The translations under genes were made by a program, and so were the position numbers. 64,000 nt of DNA from Rhea pennata (taxonomy: Eukaryota; Chordata; Aves; Rheiformes; Rheidae). Positions 42,129 to 54,440 of the stretch are shown here, one piece after another. Numbering within the stretch: the stretch's first letter is position 1; every line of letters starts with the position of its first letter. The stretch lies in NCBI RefSeq assembly GCF_028389875.1, contig NC_084666.1, positions 26,630,308 through 26,694,307 of the forward strand. Direction: 5' to 3'. Under the pieces are notes generated by a model, which did not search any database, was not told the DNA's origin, and saw only the letters and a program-made list of their open reading frames with translations.

Positions 42129-45100
42129 ATTTTCATGCTTGTCTTGAAATAATAGAAACTTCACCATCTGTAAGAATTCTGTGAGAGGGCCAGAAACATA
42201 TACTGAAAGATTCCCTAAGTAACAGTGACTGTCATTATATGAGTTCTTTCTCACTTCTGTGTTCATAGTTTGAAGTACATTTCAGACTAACATTTCATCA
42301 GTAGTAACACTATTCATCTGTTTTATCATTAGGGTCTTGTACATAAAGAATGAAATAAAATAATATGAAATTAATGGGGCATTGCCTCCTAAACTATGTA
42401 AACATAGGCCGATAATAACACACTATCTTTATATCCAAATTCCTAGATCAGCTTTATGGAACACTCAAATCACTCACTCTATGTAAATAACTTCTGAAAA
42501 TATGAAAACATATGCAGAAAGCCAACCTTATTTTATAATATATATTTAAGTAAACGGAAAAGCATTGAACATGTAAAGGATAATGAATTCAATCCATACA
42601 CAACATCTTGTCCTCATGTGCAAAAACAAAATAGTTTGCAAATCATTTCCACCTAAAAGTATTATGTATACATATTTACACAAGTAAAATATTATGACTA
42701 TATGACATAAATCCACAAACACATATAAACAAACAAAATGATTGAAGATTGAATACATTATTATGAATAATCTTTTGGAAACAGTGAAACTGAATGGATT
42801 ACAACTACTGTGCTGTAAAGACAATATGAATTCATAAGAGAAATGAATGAGTATTTGCAGAGGAAGAACTACATTGTTGACAATAGAGAACTAAGGCATT
42901 TAAGGGACAGGACTACCCTGGTCACATTTAAAAAGTCAGCACATACAGGGATTCCTAGCAGCAATATTTGAGGTATCACAGATTTCTTCAAAGAAAGAAA
43001 AGATACCACAAAATTTCTTCTTCTTAGACAGTACTTGAAGATAAAAGTGATGTTATGTATAGTTTCCACAACATGTATCCTCTAAAAGTAATAGAAAATA
43101 AGGCCCCAAAATGATTTGCCACTATGACTGTGGTGATTGCTATTGTTATTAATATTATTACCCTTGCAAATTATATGTCTAGTAATGGACTCTGCTGTGT
43201 GTGATGTACATCAACACTAATTAAATAGATGACCTTTGTCCAGTATAGGTTAGAGTCTAAAAACATGACAAAAAACAACAGATGGGAAGAGACAGACAGA
43301 TGGGAAAGTACCAAAAAAATGCAACACTGGTCAGCATGATAAGCTGGTTGTCTCAGATCTTCAGATGTTTAATCTTTTGTCAGGATTTATATTAGCAGCA
43401 CAGAAACTGAGAGTTTTAAGGAGGATCTTGAAAGAGAATAATGCAATAGCTTTGCAGATGTTAATAGTAACTTCTCCCTGCAAGAAGCAGCATCTGAGAT
43501 CATGTAAATATGAGCAACAGAGAAAGTCATCATGGTAACATTTCAGCAGCAAGTAATAGGGGCCAGGTAGGTGAGGACAGAAAACAAAAAGCCTTGAGTG
43601 CAAGAACTAGCAACCCATATTTGATGTAAAATTAAGAGATTTAATGTAGGGATTGAGAAACAAGGGTCAAAGCAATAAACTACAAAAGATATCTTTTCAA
43701 GAGAATAAAGCAGATGCCTCGGAAGGAGATAAAGTTGTACTTTGCACAGCCAGGTGCTTTATATTTCTCAGTAAGCCCATCTAAGATGCATTCACATTCC
43801 TTTCAATATACACAATGTGCCCAGGAGTAACTGTCATCCAAAAAATAAGAGCCCTGCTTTTTCAGTGTATCTGAATTTCATGTGGATATAGTTGAAAATA
43901 TCAGTTGCTAGAAGATATTTCTGTGTCCTTGTTAAGCAGCCATGTAGGCCTATCGAGCAGTCAGGTCCTGGTTGGCTTTTCCAAGCCTTCTCCAGCACTT
44001 TCTTTCCCACTCTATCCTATCCTGTCCTAATGAACTTCTCCCATCTTTCTGCTACTGTAATCAAGGGATAAAAGACACTGGACCTCTTCTGAGCAACTTT
44101 AGATCAGTAGGTTATTAGATACCCTTCTGATTCAAATTCACTTTAACTCTGCAACAGGATGCATAATTTCTAAGCAGAGATATCCTGCCTGAAATATTTA
44201 TTTATTCCTTAAATCCATCCTCAGAATTATTTTCTGTATGGTGACGGCTACTTGTCCAATCCTGGCATTTATGGGTGAAATAAGCACTAGGAACGATAAG
44301 AAGAATTCATCCTGAATTTATTTCAGAAGTTTCAGATATCTTATGAGGAAATACAATCGATATATATGACTGAAACATGACATTTAATCACTTAACGCAA
44401 ATAGACTACAGTAAATAAATTACACCCAACTAAGACTGAAATAGGTTTATTTAAACTCCTTCCTTTCTGAAATATTAACCAGATTTATAAAGTTTCTAAA
44501 TAATAAAAATGTTAAATTATAAAACATGGACTGACTTTCTACACTCCTGCAAATTAAATACAGAAAGAACACAGAATGCTATGTAAAGAAAGTGACAGTA
44601 TTCTTTAAAGAAAATCTCATTTCTTACATTATTACTAAAACTTGGGTTTTTATGAAATAGACCAAATCATGAGATTCACAAGACATGTCTTAGCATTACT
44701 GAAATAGATACTATTAATCTATATCTAATTTAGCTCTACTAAAGGCAAAGCAAACAAAAAACTACAAAAAATAAAGAGAATTCAGAAGAGATACTCATTT
44801 ATTTATACATTTCACTTCAATCTTACATTCCAGTAAATTATCAGAAGAAAATTTCAATTAGGAGCAGAGTGGCATTTAGAGCTTTGAATAGCAACAGAAA
44901 TAATGGGTGCAGAGAGGAAAACAAATTAAAAAATCAGCTTGGAAGAAGGAACAGACAGTACTGCTGAAAATTTTTCCATTAAATCTCATTTGCCAAACAA
45001 ACCTGAACAGTTTTCTTTTTATCATAGTAACCTATTTTATAGTAAAAACATTACATGGAAAATAACAACCTCACTCTGATTATCAGTAATAGTTCTGCCT

Positions 45101-46059
45101 CATTTTTTCCAAAAGCATAACTGATAATTGTTTTTACTAGAGTTTCATTACATCTAAACTAATTTACTTTGTTTTATTTTCTTTTCTCATCTTGCACTGG
45201 CTCAGTGGAGGATTGACCAGGAGATAGAATAATTTCTTAGGACTATTGTCACAAAAAAGTCACTGAGTTAGAATAGTTATAATTCAATGCATATTACTAA
45301 GTAATAATTTATAATGAATAAAATTTCACTTTGAATTAATTGTTTTTTCACTCTTTTCATCTGAGAAAGTTATATTTTAGTTACACAAGAAACTAAAATG
45401 CACAAAACATGAAAATTAGCAAAAAGATAAGCTTTGATATGAAAACATGTATTTTTTCTAGTAATCATAAGGCTTGGGAATATTTACTATTTCAGAGTAC
45501 AAGAATCATTTGTTACCTTATACACAAGAGCCTACATTGACGGTTACATTCCTGCATTAGAGCTTTCTAATAGAAACTCAAACCAAAGCTTGTTTCTGAT
45601 AATAGCTGAAGATGGTGCTTCTTTTCTGTCACCATCCAGATCTGACAAAAAAGACAAGACCATAAACATAAAGACAGTTGAGGGCCAAGGCTGTAAACCT
45701 GGTGCCTTAGATTTCCAAATGCAATCTGTTCAGTGAGAAGTGTGAGCTTTCTCCTCACACTTAGTATTCCCTCAAAATGACCAAAAGGATCAAAACATTT
45801 CTCTGTGATTACAGTCATTGGCCTCAGGCTTCTTTCTTTGAGATATTTTGCTTCCTACATATTTGTTTCCCTTGTTACTCTTTTGCATTACTAAATGCTG
45901 GCTTCAGCTAGCCAGGCTTTACCAATGATGGCATCTCTTTCCCATTCAACTGTACATTAAGCTTTATCTACGATAAGACATTTATCCTGAACCAATTGTT
46001 TTTGTCTCTTAACTATTATTTTCTTCTGCTTTTCAGTGTCAAAGTGAAGGTGCTGATGC
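42129..46059. other. AT-rich non-coding stretch
   Basis: No supported exon, RNA gene or transposon. Open frames are short and lack family features. Confidence 0.45.
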
Positions 46060-46156
46060 CTTGGTGCCTGAGTTTCTCCAGCTGTAAAATGCGGATGACG
46101 ATATCGTCAGTGTGTGACAAACTTCTGTAAAATGCTTGAAGATCTACTGCTAAAAA
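46060..46156 (+). mobile_element. Ancient MIR-like CORE-SINE fragment
   Basis: The stretch reads close to the MIR-family core as I know it: TGCCTGAGTTTCTCCAGCTG, then TAAAATGCGGATGA, and downstream AAATGCTTGAAGATCTACTG, which matches the tail-side part of MIR/MIR3-type elements. MIR-type SINEs are tRNA-derived and were active in early amniotes, so in a bird this is a very old fossil. No target-site duplication survives. Confidence 0.6.
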
Positions 46157-46714
46157 GACTGGACAACAACAGGCCAGACCAGACCAGAAGAAACCCCATT
46201 GGGATGGAGCTACAAAATAAAGCACAGCTTTATTATATAAATAGATATAGTGTATATATACTTGCCCTAATCAGGGATTAGGACAAGTAGAAGTAGAATC
46301 AGGATCATAAACTAGGTAACTGGTTTATGGTAGTAACATGCTGATATGGAGTCTTACATTCTTCACATAAGATACTATAGCTAACACGCTGTTAAGATTT
46401 AGCTTTTGCATTGTCCTTGGTGTGCATGAGCAGCAGGGCCTTAGAGCTGCCTGTATTCCAGACAAGAGATGGAAGATGAATAACGGAAGAATGAAAACTT
46501 GGTGATTTCCCTTAGAAGAGACTAAGTCTGCATTTAAAACAAAACAAAAGAAAATCAGTTTTGACATAGGAGGTGTACATACTTATGTTCTGTGTTTATC
46601 TCTACAATGATTTCTTCCTCAGCTCATTAATTCCTTCCTCCTTACTGCCCTCAGTCTGATTATGAGCAGGGTGGACATCCTAGGGAAAATATATTGCAGG
46701 AATAAAAACGTTCA

Positions 46715-46990
46715 TAAAAACATACATAAGATAAGTCATAATGGGTCAAATCAAAGGTCAACCTAGCTGTGTCCCCAGTAGGGTCTCTGATAGAGTCCAA
46801 TAGCAGAGGTTTAGAGTAAGAGTAAAAAAATAGTATGTATATGGAGAGCTCCCTTTCCTGATATATCCTTCTACTTTCTCAAAATGACTCTTTAGGGGTT
46901 TTCTGAACTAGAAATGGTGCCTGGAATCCTGTATTTAATTGTTCTTGTTGGATGTATTCTTCATTTTTTACTAGCACATAGCAAGAAGCA
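46715..46990 (+). mobile_element. Ancient amniote interspersed repeat (CR1/LINE-like)
   Basis: The motif CATAAGATAAGTCATAATGG followed by GTCAAATCAAAGGTCAACCT strongly resembles a widespread turtle and crocodilian repeat that I remember as CATAAGAACGGCCATACTGG continuing into a GTCAGACCAAAGGTCCATC segment. The following bases (GTCTCTGATAGAGTCCAATA and later sequence) keep the order expected of that repeat. Divergence is high, so this is an old copy. The family name is not certain. Confidence 0.55.
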
Positions 46991-48640
46991 AAATTTGATT
47001 ATTCATAGAATCATAGAACCAATTTTTTGTTACTTTCTTTAAGACCTAAATCTTTTTTACATAAAAATGTAAAAAATAGTAGGGAAATTTGCTTTAATTG
47101 AATCTCAAAATTATTAAATTAACTTCCAAAGCTTTTGGAAATAATCTATTTTCCTGTTAAAAAATATGTATTTCTTTTCTAGGAAAAATTTCTTTTAAAT
47201 CTATGTGACTCAAATAGTTATGCTTCTGATGAAAGCCACATTTTTCATTAAAACATATTCCAGCAATTTTTTGAACATATTTAATACCATTAAGATATCC
47301 TCCACATCATTCCTCTCCCTATGCTATGATACAACTGAATCAACAGTTCCACAGAACATTATTTTATGGTATTTGTCTGAAGCTATTTAATGTCTTTATT
47401 TGAAAGAATAAAAGGAAGAAAGGCAGAACAAAGAATACGAATAATTTTACATGTTTGAATGTGAGAATGGTAATGTAATTAGAATATCTATGGATAATGC
47501 AGATGCAGTACCAAAAATATAGGTATAGAAGTACATTTCTACTAATGGCAAGATGTTATTTAATATATCCATATAACCTACAAAATGCCACTTTTTCCCT
47601 CAGCAGGTGGAGGTAGGCAATTATTTTACAATCATCATGTCCTTTGCTTCCTGCTGCTATTGTTGTATGCAATAATGAGGAATTCTGGCACATTCACGTG
47701 GATACATTTTTGATAATGTGGATCAGATTCTGAACTGAGTTACACTGATGTGAATCTAGTTCCGCTTTACCAATGCTGTTGAAGATGCTCTGGTTCCTTA
47801 CAGGGCTTACAATAGAATACAGGATAGGCTGAGTGAGTACATCTCATTTATTCTCGTGCATTAAGCTGAATATGTTCAAGAGAACCAGTCTCTTCTATTC
47901 AGCAGTGTTACAGCTAGACCTGCAGGTTCTCAGCTCCTCTTCTTTCTCAAACCCTCTGAAACCTCTCTTTCTCCAAAAATTCACAAATACTTCCACAGTC
48001 ATCATCGAATAGCGCTACAAGGATTATGTTCTCTTCTGGAACCATGTACATCAGTTAATTCTTAATAATTTGTCTATTTGGATAAGTCTCTAAAAATGAC
48101 TACAAGGAAAGGATTCAGCATTTTTAGATGACTATTTCCTGCCTCGTGGAACAACTTCAGTAGACAGTCCAGGCATACATACCTGGAAAGGTAAAAGCCT
48201 AGAAAGCAGGAAATGCTACAATAGGCTGCAGGTGCCTCTAGAGTCAAGCAACAGCTGAACCAAGTTTCTTAGGATGACAGTTTTGGACTTAGTTGTCTAA
48301 GTTCCACCTTACGTGTTTAAATCTCCCTTTTTTTGGATGTGGTTTTCATTTTTTCCCTAACTGGAAAACAGCTTTGAGATATTTTCAAAACATTAATTTA
48401 ATTGAATGCTACTCTTCTGTCATGCAAGCAATGAAAAATTTCAAGTTTTTTTTTTGCTCTCATGCTTTTTTTGATAAAGACTTAGTGGGGCCTACTGAGT
48501 ATTTTAGTTTAATCAAAATACAAGGAAAACTTGATGCCTGAGAAGTGAAGGAGTGAACGAATTTTGGAAATGGTAGTATATGCACTGGCTGATCAGAGAC
48601 AAAGCTAACAAAAGTAACATGGGACGGTGTCCACGAGAAA
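46991..48640. other. AT-rich non-coding stretch with fossil repeat pieces
   Basis: A 16-base double octamer TCATAGAATCATAGAA at 47003-47018 looks like the very end of a minus-strand CR1, but nothing beyond it matches. A further fossil repeat lies at 47720-47800. No exon seen. Confidence 0.4.
47720..47800 (+). repeat. Possible ancient reptile-type repeat fragment
   Basis: The segment CAGATTCTGAACTGAGTTAC followed by ACTGATGTGAATCTAGTTCC matches, in order, a repeat common in turtle and crocodile DNA that I recall as CAGATTCTGAACTCAGTTAC followed by ACTGGTGTAAATCTGG. The short length keeps confidence moderate. Confidence 0.45.
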
Positions 48641-48649
48641 ATCCTGCTC

Positions 48650-48930
48650 TAACCGGGACAAACACGCTTAAAAGGTCTACCTTCACCCTTTTCAGCACTG
48701 CAACACTGCCGTAGCTCTCTGAATTCACTTTGTGCCTGCCTATCCACGCTCTGAAATGTCCACTTGGGGAAAACACCTCTTTCGCCTCTCGCAAAGAAGT
48801 CCACCGCAGGAGCGGCTGCAAGGGCAGCAAGGAACAAGCGCTGCGGCTCCGCGGTCACCAGCACAGTCAGACGTCCTGTTGAGTACGTTTGACGTACCAA
48901 AGGGTATAATCGCCTAGGTGAGCCGTCAGC
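48650..48930. other. Small CpG-rich patch
   Basis: About 280 bases contain some fifteen or more CpG dinucleotides, including GCGCTGCGGCTCCGCGG near 48.84 kb, while the flanks are CpG-poor and AT-rich. A CRE-like TGACGTAC lies near 48.89 kb. A 142-codon frame on the minus strand across it (48649-49077) has no recognisable domain. It could be a CpG island promoter of an unannotated or alternative transcript, or part of an old insertion. Confidence 0.45.
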
Positions 48931-49386
48931 CTGCAGACTCTCAGCTCCCTGTGACTTTTCACCCAGGCAGGTGGTGCACTGGTGTTGTTTTCCTAGTATT
49001 CGCCTGAACGTAGACGTTAGGACAAAGCAGATACAGGTTAGAGCCCTCTCAGGGAAGAGTTGGGAATTAACGCTCATTACTAATCTGACAAGGAGGATCG
49101 GTGCTGACCTTCAGGACATGCTGTAAACCCACCTCTTCCCACTGGTTTTTGCTCAGGGACACAAGATAGATAACTATTGCAGATAAGTATTGTTTTTATT
49201 TTACCTTTTTTTTCCAGAGAAATAATATTCTCTTGCTTCAAGAGACAACTTGAGAACGGGCTCATTTATATAGACGCAAACATTGCCTGATATGCACGAT
49301 TTCAGACATAAGAAACAGTGATAGTCACTGAATGGCAGTCCACAGCATTAAACTAACCCCCTCTGTGAGCAGCATGTCTTTTCAGG

Positions 49387-49432
49387 ATTAACAATTTATG
49401 AAGTTAATGCAAATCTAATTATGCAGCTGTCC
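49387..49432. promoter_or_regulatory. Candidate enhancer motif cluster
   Basis: Within about 45 bases lie AACAAT (SOX-type), ATGCAAAT (perfect POU octamer, 49407-49414), CTAATTA (homeodomain core) and CAGCTG (E-box, 49424-49429). This dense, ordered mix is typical of vertebrate developmental enhancers. Motifs this short also occur by chance in AT-rich DNA. Confidence 0.3.
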
Positions 49433-50443
49433 TTTTCTATTTTTAATAACCAAAAAGAAAATGTCATCAAGCAAAGGGGAAAAAAGCTACTTCTCAGTTG
49501 GGACTATACATAAAATGGTGGCAGCATTATTCTCTGTACTGTAAAATGGTACTAACCTGTTTTGTTGTGGCGTTTAAAAATACAAGGTACACCTACAATT
49601 TTAAACTCTATTCATTTTCCCTTCATACTATTATTAAAATGTTCTTTGTATTAACTTATTTTTACTGTGATTGTAAAACGAATACAACTTCATGAGTTGC
49701 AGCTTGGTATGAACAAGTATTACACATACCTACTCTAAATATTCCCAAATTTTACAGTTTTCTTACTGTTTTACTTAAGATTTACTATAAATAATAATAC
49801 CTGACTTTCCTTAAGAATTTAGCATAAATTCTTTGCAAAATTATATACATTGTTGAAATGCATCAATCCTTGAGTGCAATTCTGAGACTTAGCAATATTT
49901 TGCTAAGACATCTGTACAAATTGCCAGCCATGATGAGCAAAAGCTGGACAAGAAGAGGACTGATACAGGTGGCTACAAGACTTGACTAAACGGGAGATGA
50001 AGATGGCTGGAATTTGTTGAGTTAGAGCAAAGCAATAAGTGGTTTCCTTTAAGAGCCGCTCTTGAGATCAATCCCATTTAGTATTTGTAGTAATAACTCT
50101 GCAGAGAAGCATACTGTTCAAATGTGTTGTTCACATAAAGTTGTAAAGTATTACCACTAAGAGGGAACACCAGGATAGCATACCAGAAGAATGAAGTGGT
50201 GCTAAAGACCAAAATGGTAGAAAGAGGATGAAATGTAATAGTACAAAATGCATCTTGGAGGTTATTAGCAAAAATTTCTTCTGTAAGCATGTGAGCTGGA
50301 AACAAAAGGAAAGGAAAGAACTGGTTGTGCTAATTGGTTGGAATGACACTGAACAATTCATGTAGTCATTAAAGAAAAGGACGTAAGTGATTCAGGAACA
50401 TGACAAGTGAGGTATATCCAGAAGATACAGGAAACACTTTACG

Positions 50444-50560
50444 GCTCTACAAGGTAAAGGTAAGACCTCACCTAAAATACGTCGTTTAATTAGGACTTCC
50501 CACGTTCATGAAGGACAGTTTCCAACTAAAAAAGAGCTGCAAAGAGGGTTTCCAGTACTA
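50444..50560 (+). mobile_element. Worn LINE (L3/CR1-like) reverse-transcriptase fragment
   Basis: One plus-strand frame reads LYKVKVRPHLKYVV, a stop, then LGLPTFMKDSFQLKKSCKEG. This follows the pattern LYKxLVRPHLEY...W.P...KD...LEKVQRRA seen in the thumb region of L3 and CR1 ORF2. The preceding 200 bases may belong to the same element. Heavy decay indicates great age. Confidence 0.45.
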
Positions 50561-52653
50561 CTCTTTTTTCTTTGAAAGTTCAAAGGAAGAAAAAAGTAAT
50601 ATAAAGGACAGTGCTGGCACAAAAAGAAATAGATACAACCAATTATGAATAAAATTTAGGATGACAATCTGAAGAAGCTTTTTAACAAGCAAGACAACAA
50701 GGTTTTGCAGTTAAATAAATTTACAAGTAGGATTAAATGGGATTGCCTGTGATATACAGGAACAAATTCAGTAAAGCAGGAATTGTCTTCCAGCCCCACC
50801 AATGATAAGACCTTAAAATAAGCTATAGCTTTGTGGTTGATATACCCACATATTTTCATTATAGTTATTTCTCAAATGGTTCTAGAGGGGAAAAAAAAAC
50901 CCTAAAAACACAGACAAAACAAAAAAAGAGTTTTATTTGAATTGCTTGAACTGTGAGCTTCTAGGTTTTTGCTGAAGCTTTCACACCTTGAAGCTTCAGA
51001 GACTTTTTCTGTCTCAAGTAAAAAAAGCAGTGATTACACCAGGCAGAAGCAATCTTTCTTTCCTTTTCTCAGCCTTATAAAAGAATATAGTGCACCAGCT
51101 TAAGGAGAAACAGATGCAACATATATTTTTCATGCCTTCCTGTCAGGAGTGAAGCTGGTCGATTATATACAAAATAATATTTATAAAGCTGCATTCTATC
51201 CGTAAAATAAAAAGAAAAAAACCCTACCCACTCGGTATTTCTGAGAATTTGCTCTGCAGTTCCAAGAAGCATATGTGTTACACGCAGGGTGCTAGGAACA
51301 CTGTGTTCTCAGCCAACCTTCAGGAACAACACCATGTGCCATCCCAGGACAAGCAAGGGCTACAGATTATTTTGAAATCAGATGAGAATAGCAATCCAAA
51401 CCCAGAGGAGAGAGACTAATTCACGGTTCGGAGCTCATTCTAATAGCAGACAAGACTGCCTTAGAAGAGCTGCTGGATTCAACAGACTTATTATCGATTT
51501 AATATTACATGTAGTGCTCTTGATCGTTTGGAAACAGGTGCCTGCCTTAAAGGTGGAGCAAGTCCATCTTTCGGTAGAACTCTGTCATCTTAATTGGTGA
51601 ATATGTATTCTGTATGCTATTGATTTCATATCACTTTACCACTTCCGTGGCTATCAGTCTCTGAATTCTCAGTGTTATTTTTCTTCCTCCCACATTCTCT
51701 TTAATTTCTTTAGCACAGGGCAGGGAGTGGAGCATGATTTTTATGCTGCTATTTGTACTGCGGTTGCTTCTATATCTAATGCACCTACGATACAAATTGT
51801 TATGCCATCATGAAGATAACAATACATTATGAAGCATGGTACTTTCCTATTATATGAGAACTATTCAGTAATGGTATTTTTATTGTACAGTTAATTTCCC
51901 ATCATCACTACAATCTGCATAGTGCTAGTCAGAAGTCTAGGACAGAATCAAATAATTGCATTCCTGGGCCATTAGTGCTACAGGTAATAAAGTAAATTCA
52001 TAAATACCTATGAAAATCTTTCTTGTAATTCAAAAAAGTAACTCTTTAGGAATTATGATAATAACTTGTACATTTCCTTAGAGTAGCTGTATTAGATACC
52101 AGTTATTTTGTTTAGAAAAAAAAAATAGTATACTATACCTGGGAAAGTAGCCTTGACGTGTTTCTTCCATTATCATCCTGAAAACCTTACATCCACCTAA
52201 CACTGCTATTACTCCAGGGAGAAAATTTTGAATTCCCAGTCCCTCTGGAAGCCACAGCATTGCTGCGCATGTGCATTTCTCTCTATTTCCTAGTAGGGCA
52301 GACACCAGCATACATCAACACAAGCAATTATCAACAGGTGCATAATTTAAGGGTTCTATAAAATTATCAGTGATAGACATCCTCTGGAGAATCCTGCTGA
52401 AGGAGGACTACAAGGGCTTACGGTTAAACTCTATCTGACTGTTCTCTCTGCACCTCTGAAAGAGGTTATTGCCCCTTGAAACAGCAGAAGAGTGTGCCTG
52501 CACATCAGCTGCAGCCCAATAGTCAAGTATATTAAAAAAGAAACTTCAGTGTTTGTTTAAAGAGATAGTCAGTAATAAATATTATTCTTGTTTGGTTCCA
52601 TCACTGTACGCCAGTGAATGAAAAAGCTGAGATAACATGCATCTTTAATGTAA

Positions 52654-52677
52654 CCATCAGCACTTTGGCGCTGATGG
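52654..52677. repeat. Short perfect inverted repeat
   Basis: CCATCAGC and GCTGATGG flank an eight-base loop, giving an eight-pair stem. No terminator or RNA role is implied in this genomic context. Confidence 0.7.
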
Positions 52678-54004
52678 GATGTCTTGCTCAATAATCCTTT
52701 AGTCCATTATACTGCTGGTGAACAAGTCTACTCATATATAGCAAATACTTCATATACATAAAAGAATGTCTTTAATATACCGACTTTGTGTTCTCTGTAA
52801 TTTCATCAGTAACAATTACTGAAAATTAAGAGAAAATGTAAACAGGCAAAGCTTCTCATTAGTTAGCATCACACAAAAAATAATCCATATAAATACAAGA
52901 TATTGTATATAATGGGAAGAGATTACAAAGATTACCTATTATAATCTGTATCAGGATTCTACATATTGGATAATGGCTATGTAAAATAGTCCCTTTTACT
53001 GGTATCAGTGCTGTTTATTGTAGGAATACATTTGACTTTATGATCATTTTTCACATTTTTACACAGCCCAATCCCTCTTTTACTACTCTGCACAAATCTT
53101 TCAGTGCTTTTCTTTGGTCTATAATCTAAATTAATGCAATACAGGGCAATCCTCTGATTCTAGCATAAGGCTAAATTGTACAAAGAGCACCTCTACAGTT
53201 AAATACATACTAGTAAACAAAACAAAATTCAGCCACTGGCCAATGACTGTCCAGAAATTTTAATTGCACAGTTATACCTGATGCCAACAAGCTCTTTTCC
53301 AGACAAGGTTTGTGTATAGTTTTGGGGAGAGCACGGGCCCCAGTCTCTCCCCAATAGGCCATGCATATGGCCACTGTTTTGAGTGAAGAGAATTTAGGTG
53401 TCTACATGGGAGCTAGGACTTTTGGTCTTAAGCACAATCCCCATTCTGTTTCACCTACTAAGAACAGTTTAAATGCTCAAAATTGGCTTAGCGCTCACTT
53501 TTGCTATCTTTCTTCTGTCCCTCTGCTGAGAAGCCCAAGAAACACTCTATGAGGGACCAAAATCATGCAATCTAAACAACATTGCACAAGCACATCTGTG
53601 CACATCTTCTTTGACACAGCTTTTCTCTACTGACTAGCAGCAGAGAACAGTCAGAGATAGTAACCATACAGCAGCCCTGTGATGCCTCACAATCATTGCC
53701 TTGAGTTGATCCTCCCATGAAAGTCCCAGACTCCTTTAAAGTTGCACCGTACCACAGTCAGTGTTCCAAGGTTTAAAGATACCTAACGATATGAGGAATT
53801 CATCGTGAGACATGATGGAACATTCTCTACTGCAGCATTACCTCAGAATGAAACAATTATGCATTATAATGTAGCAAGATATTGCAGTTCAAATCATTAG
53901 AAATTTCTTCCTGCAAAGTGGTTTTGAATAAAGAAAGTAGTTCCTTGTTAAAAGCAGATTTAGCATACAGGAGCTTAATCTATCAAACCGTGGGATGTAT
54001 TCTG

Positions 54005-54021
54005 AAAAAAAAAAAAAAAAA
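54005..54021. repeat. A17 homopolymer
   Basis: Seventeen consecutive A in purine-rich surroundings. Confidence 0.9.
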
Positions 54022-54229
54022 GAGAAGCTAGAAATAGAGAAAAAGATTAAGAAATACAAGATGATTATGTCTTTCAGTCATACATCTCTTCTGATATACA
54101 AAGTTTCTATTTTCTAAAGAGAAACCTCAACACCATGACCAAAAAAAAAAAAATAAATCTGTTGAAAAATAGAGGAAGAACTCTTTCCTAATCCTATAAA
54201 GTAAAGTGATAAAAAGCCAGCTAACAGCA

Positions 54230-54440
54230 TAATGAGATAAGGAATACAGTCTAATTGGTGATAAAATGTCAATATTCCAATAGATGTATACCAGCCGTCC
54301 ATTAGATTTAATTAGGCTCGCTCAGCGAGCAGTAAATCATATAAAAGACAAATTGCAAAGGAAATCAGCTGACTACTGTGAAACATTCACAGGTTAGTTT
54401 ACCAAAGCCAATCTTTGGGTAAATTAAGGAATAACACAGC
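54230..54440. promoter_or_regulatory. Candidate conserved non-coding element
   Basis: Homeodomain-type cores (TTAATTA, CTAATTG), CAGCTG and a GC-rich perfect hairpin GCTCGC-TCA-GCGAGC (54316-54330) are packed in AT-rich DNA. The texture resembles conserved vertebrate non-coding elements, but conservation cannot be measured here. Confidence 0.25.

Noticed and set aside
47003..47018. Double octamer like a CR1 3' end
   Set aside because: Only 16 bases match and the flanks do not continue the CR1 3' UTR, so it was not called as an element.
48649..49077. 142-codon minus-strand frame
   Set aside because: Coincides with the CpG patch, lacks a domain, and is better explained by composition.
52134..52190. 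A possible 39-base mini-exon on the minus strand between a TTTTCAG acceptor and a CCCAG|GTATAG donor
   Set aside because: In the phase required by the next candidate exon (38503) it reads straight into TGA. Only a different phase is open, so it does not fit the gene model.
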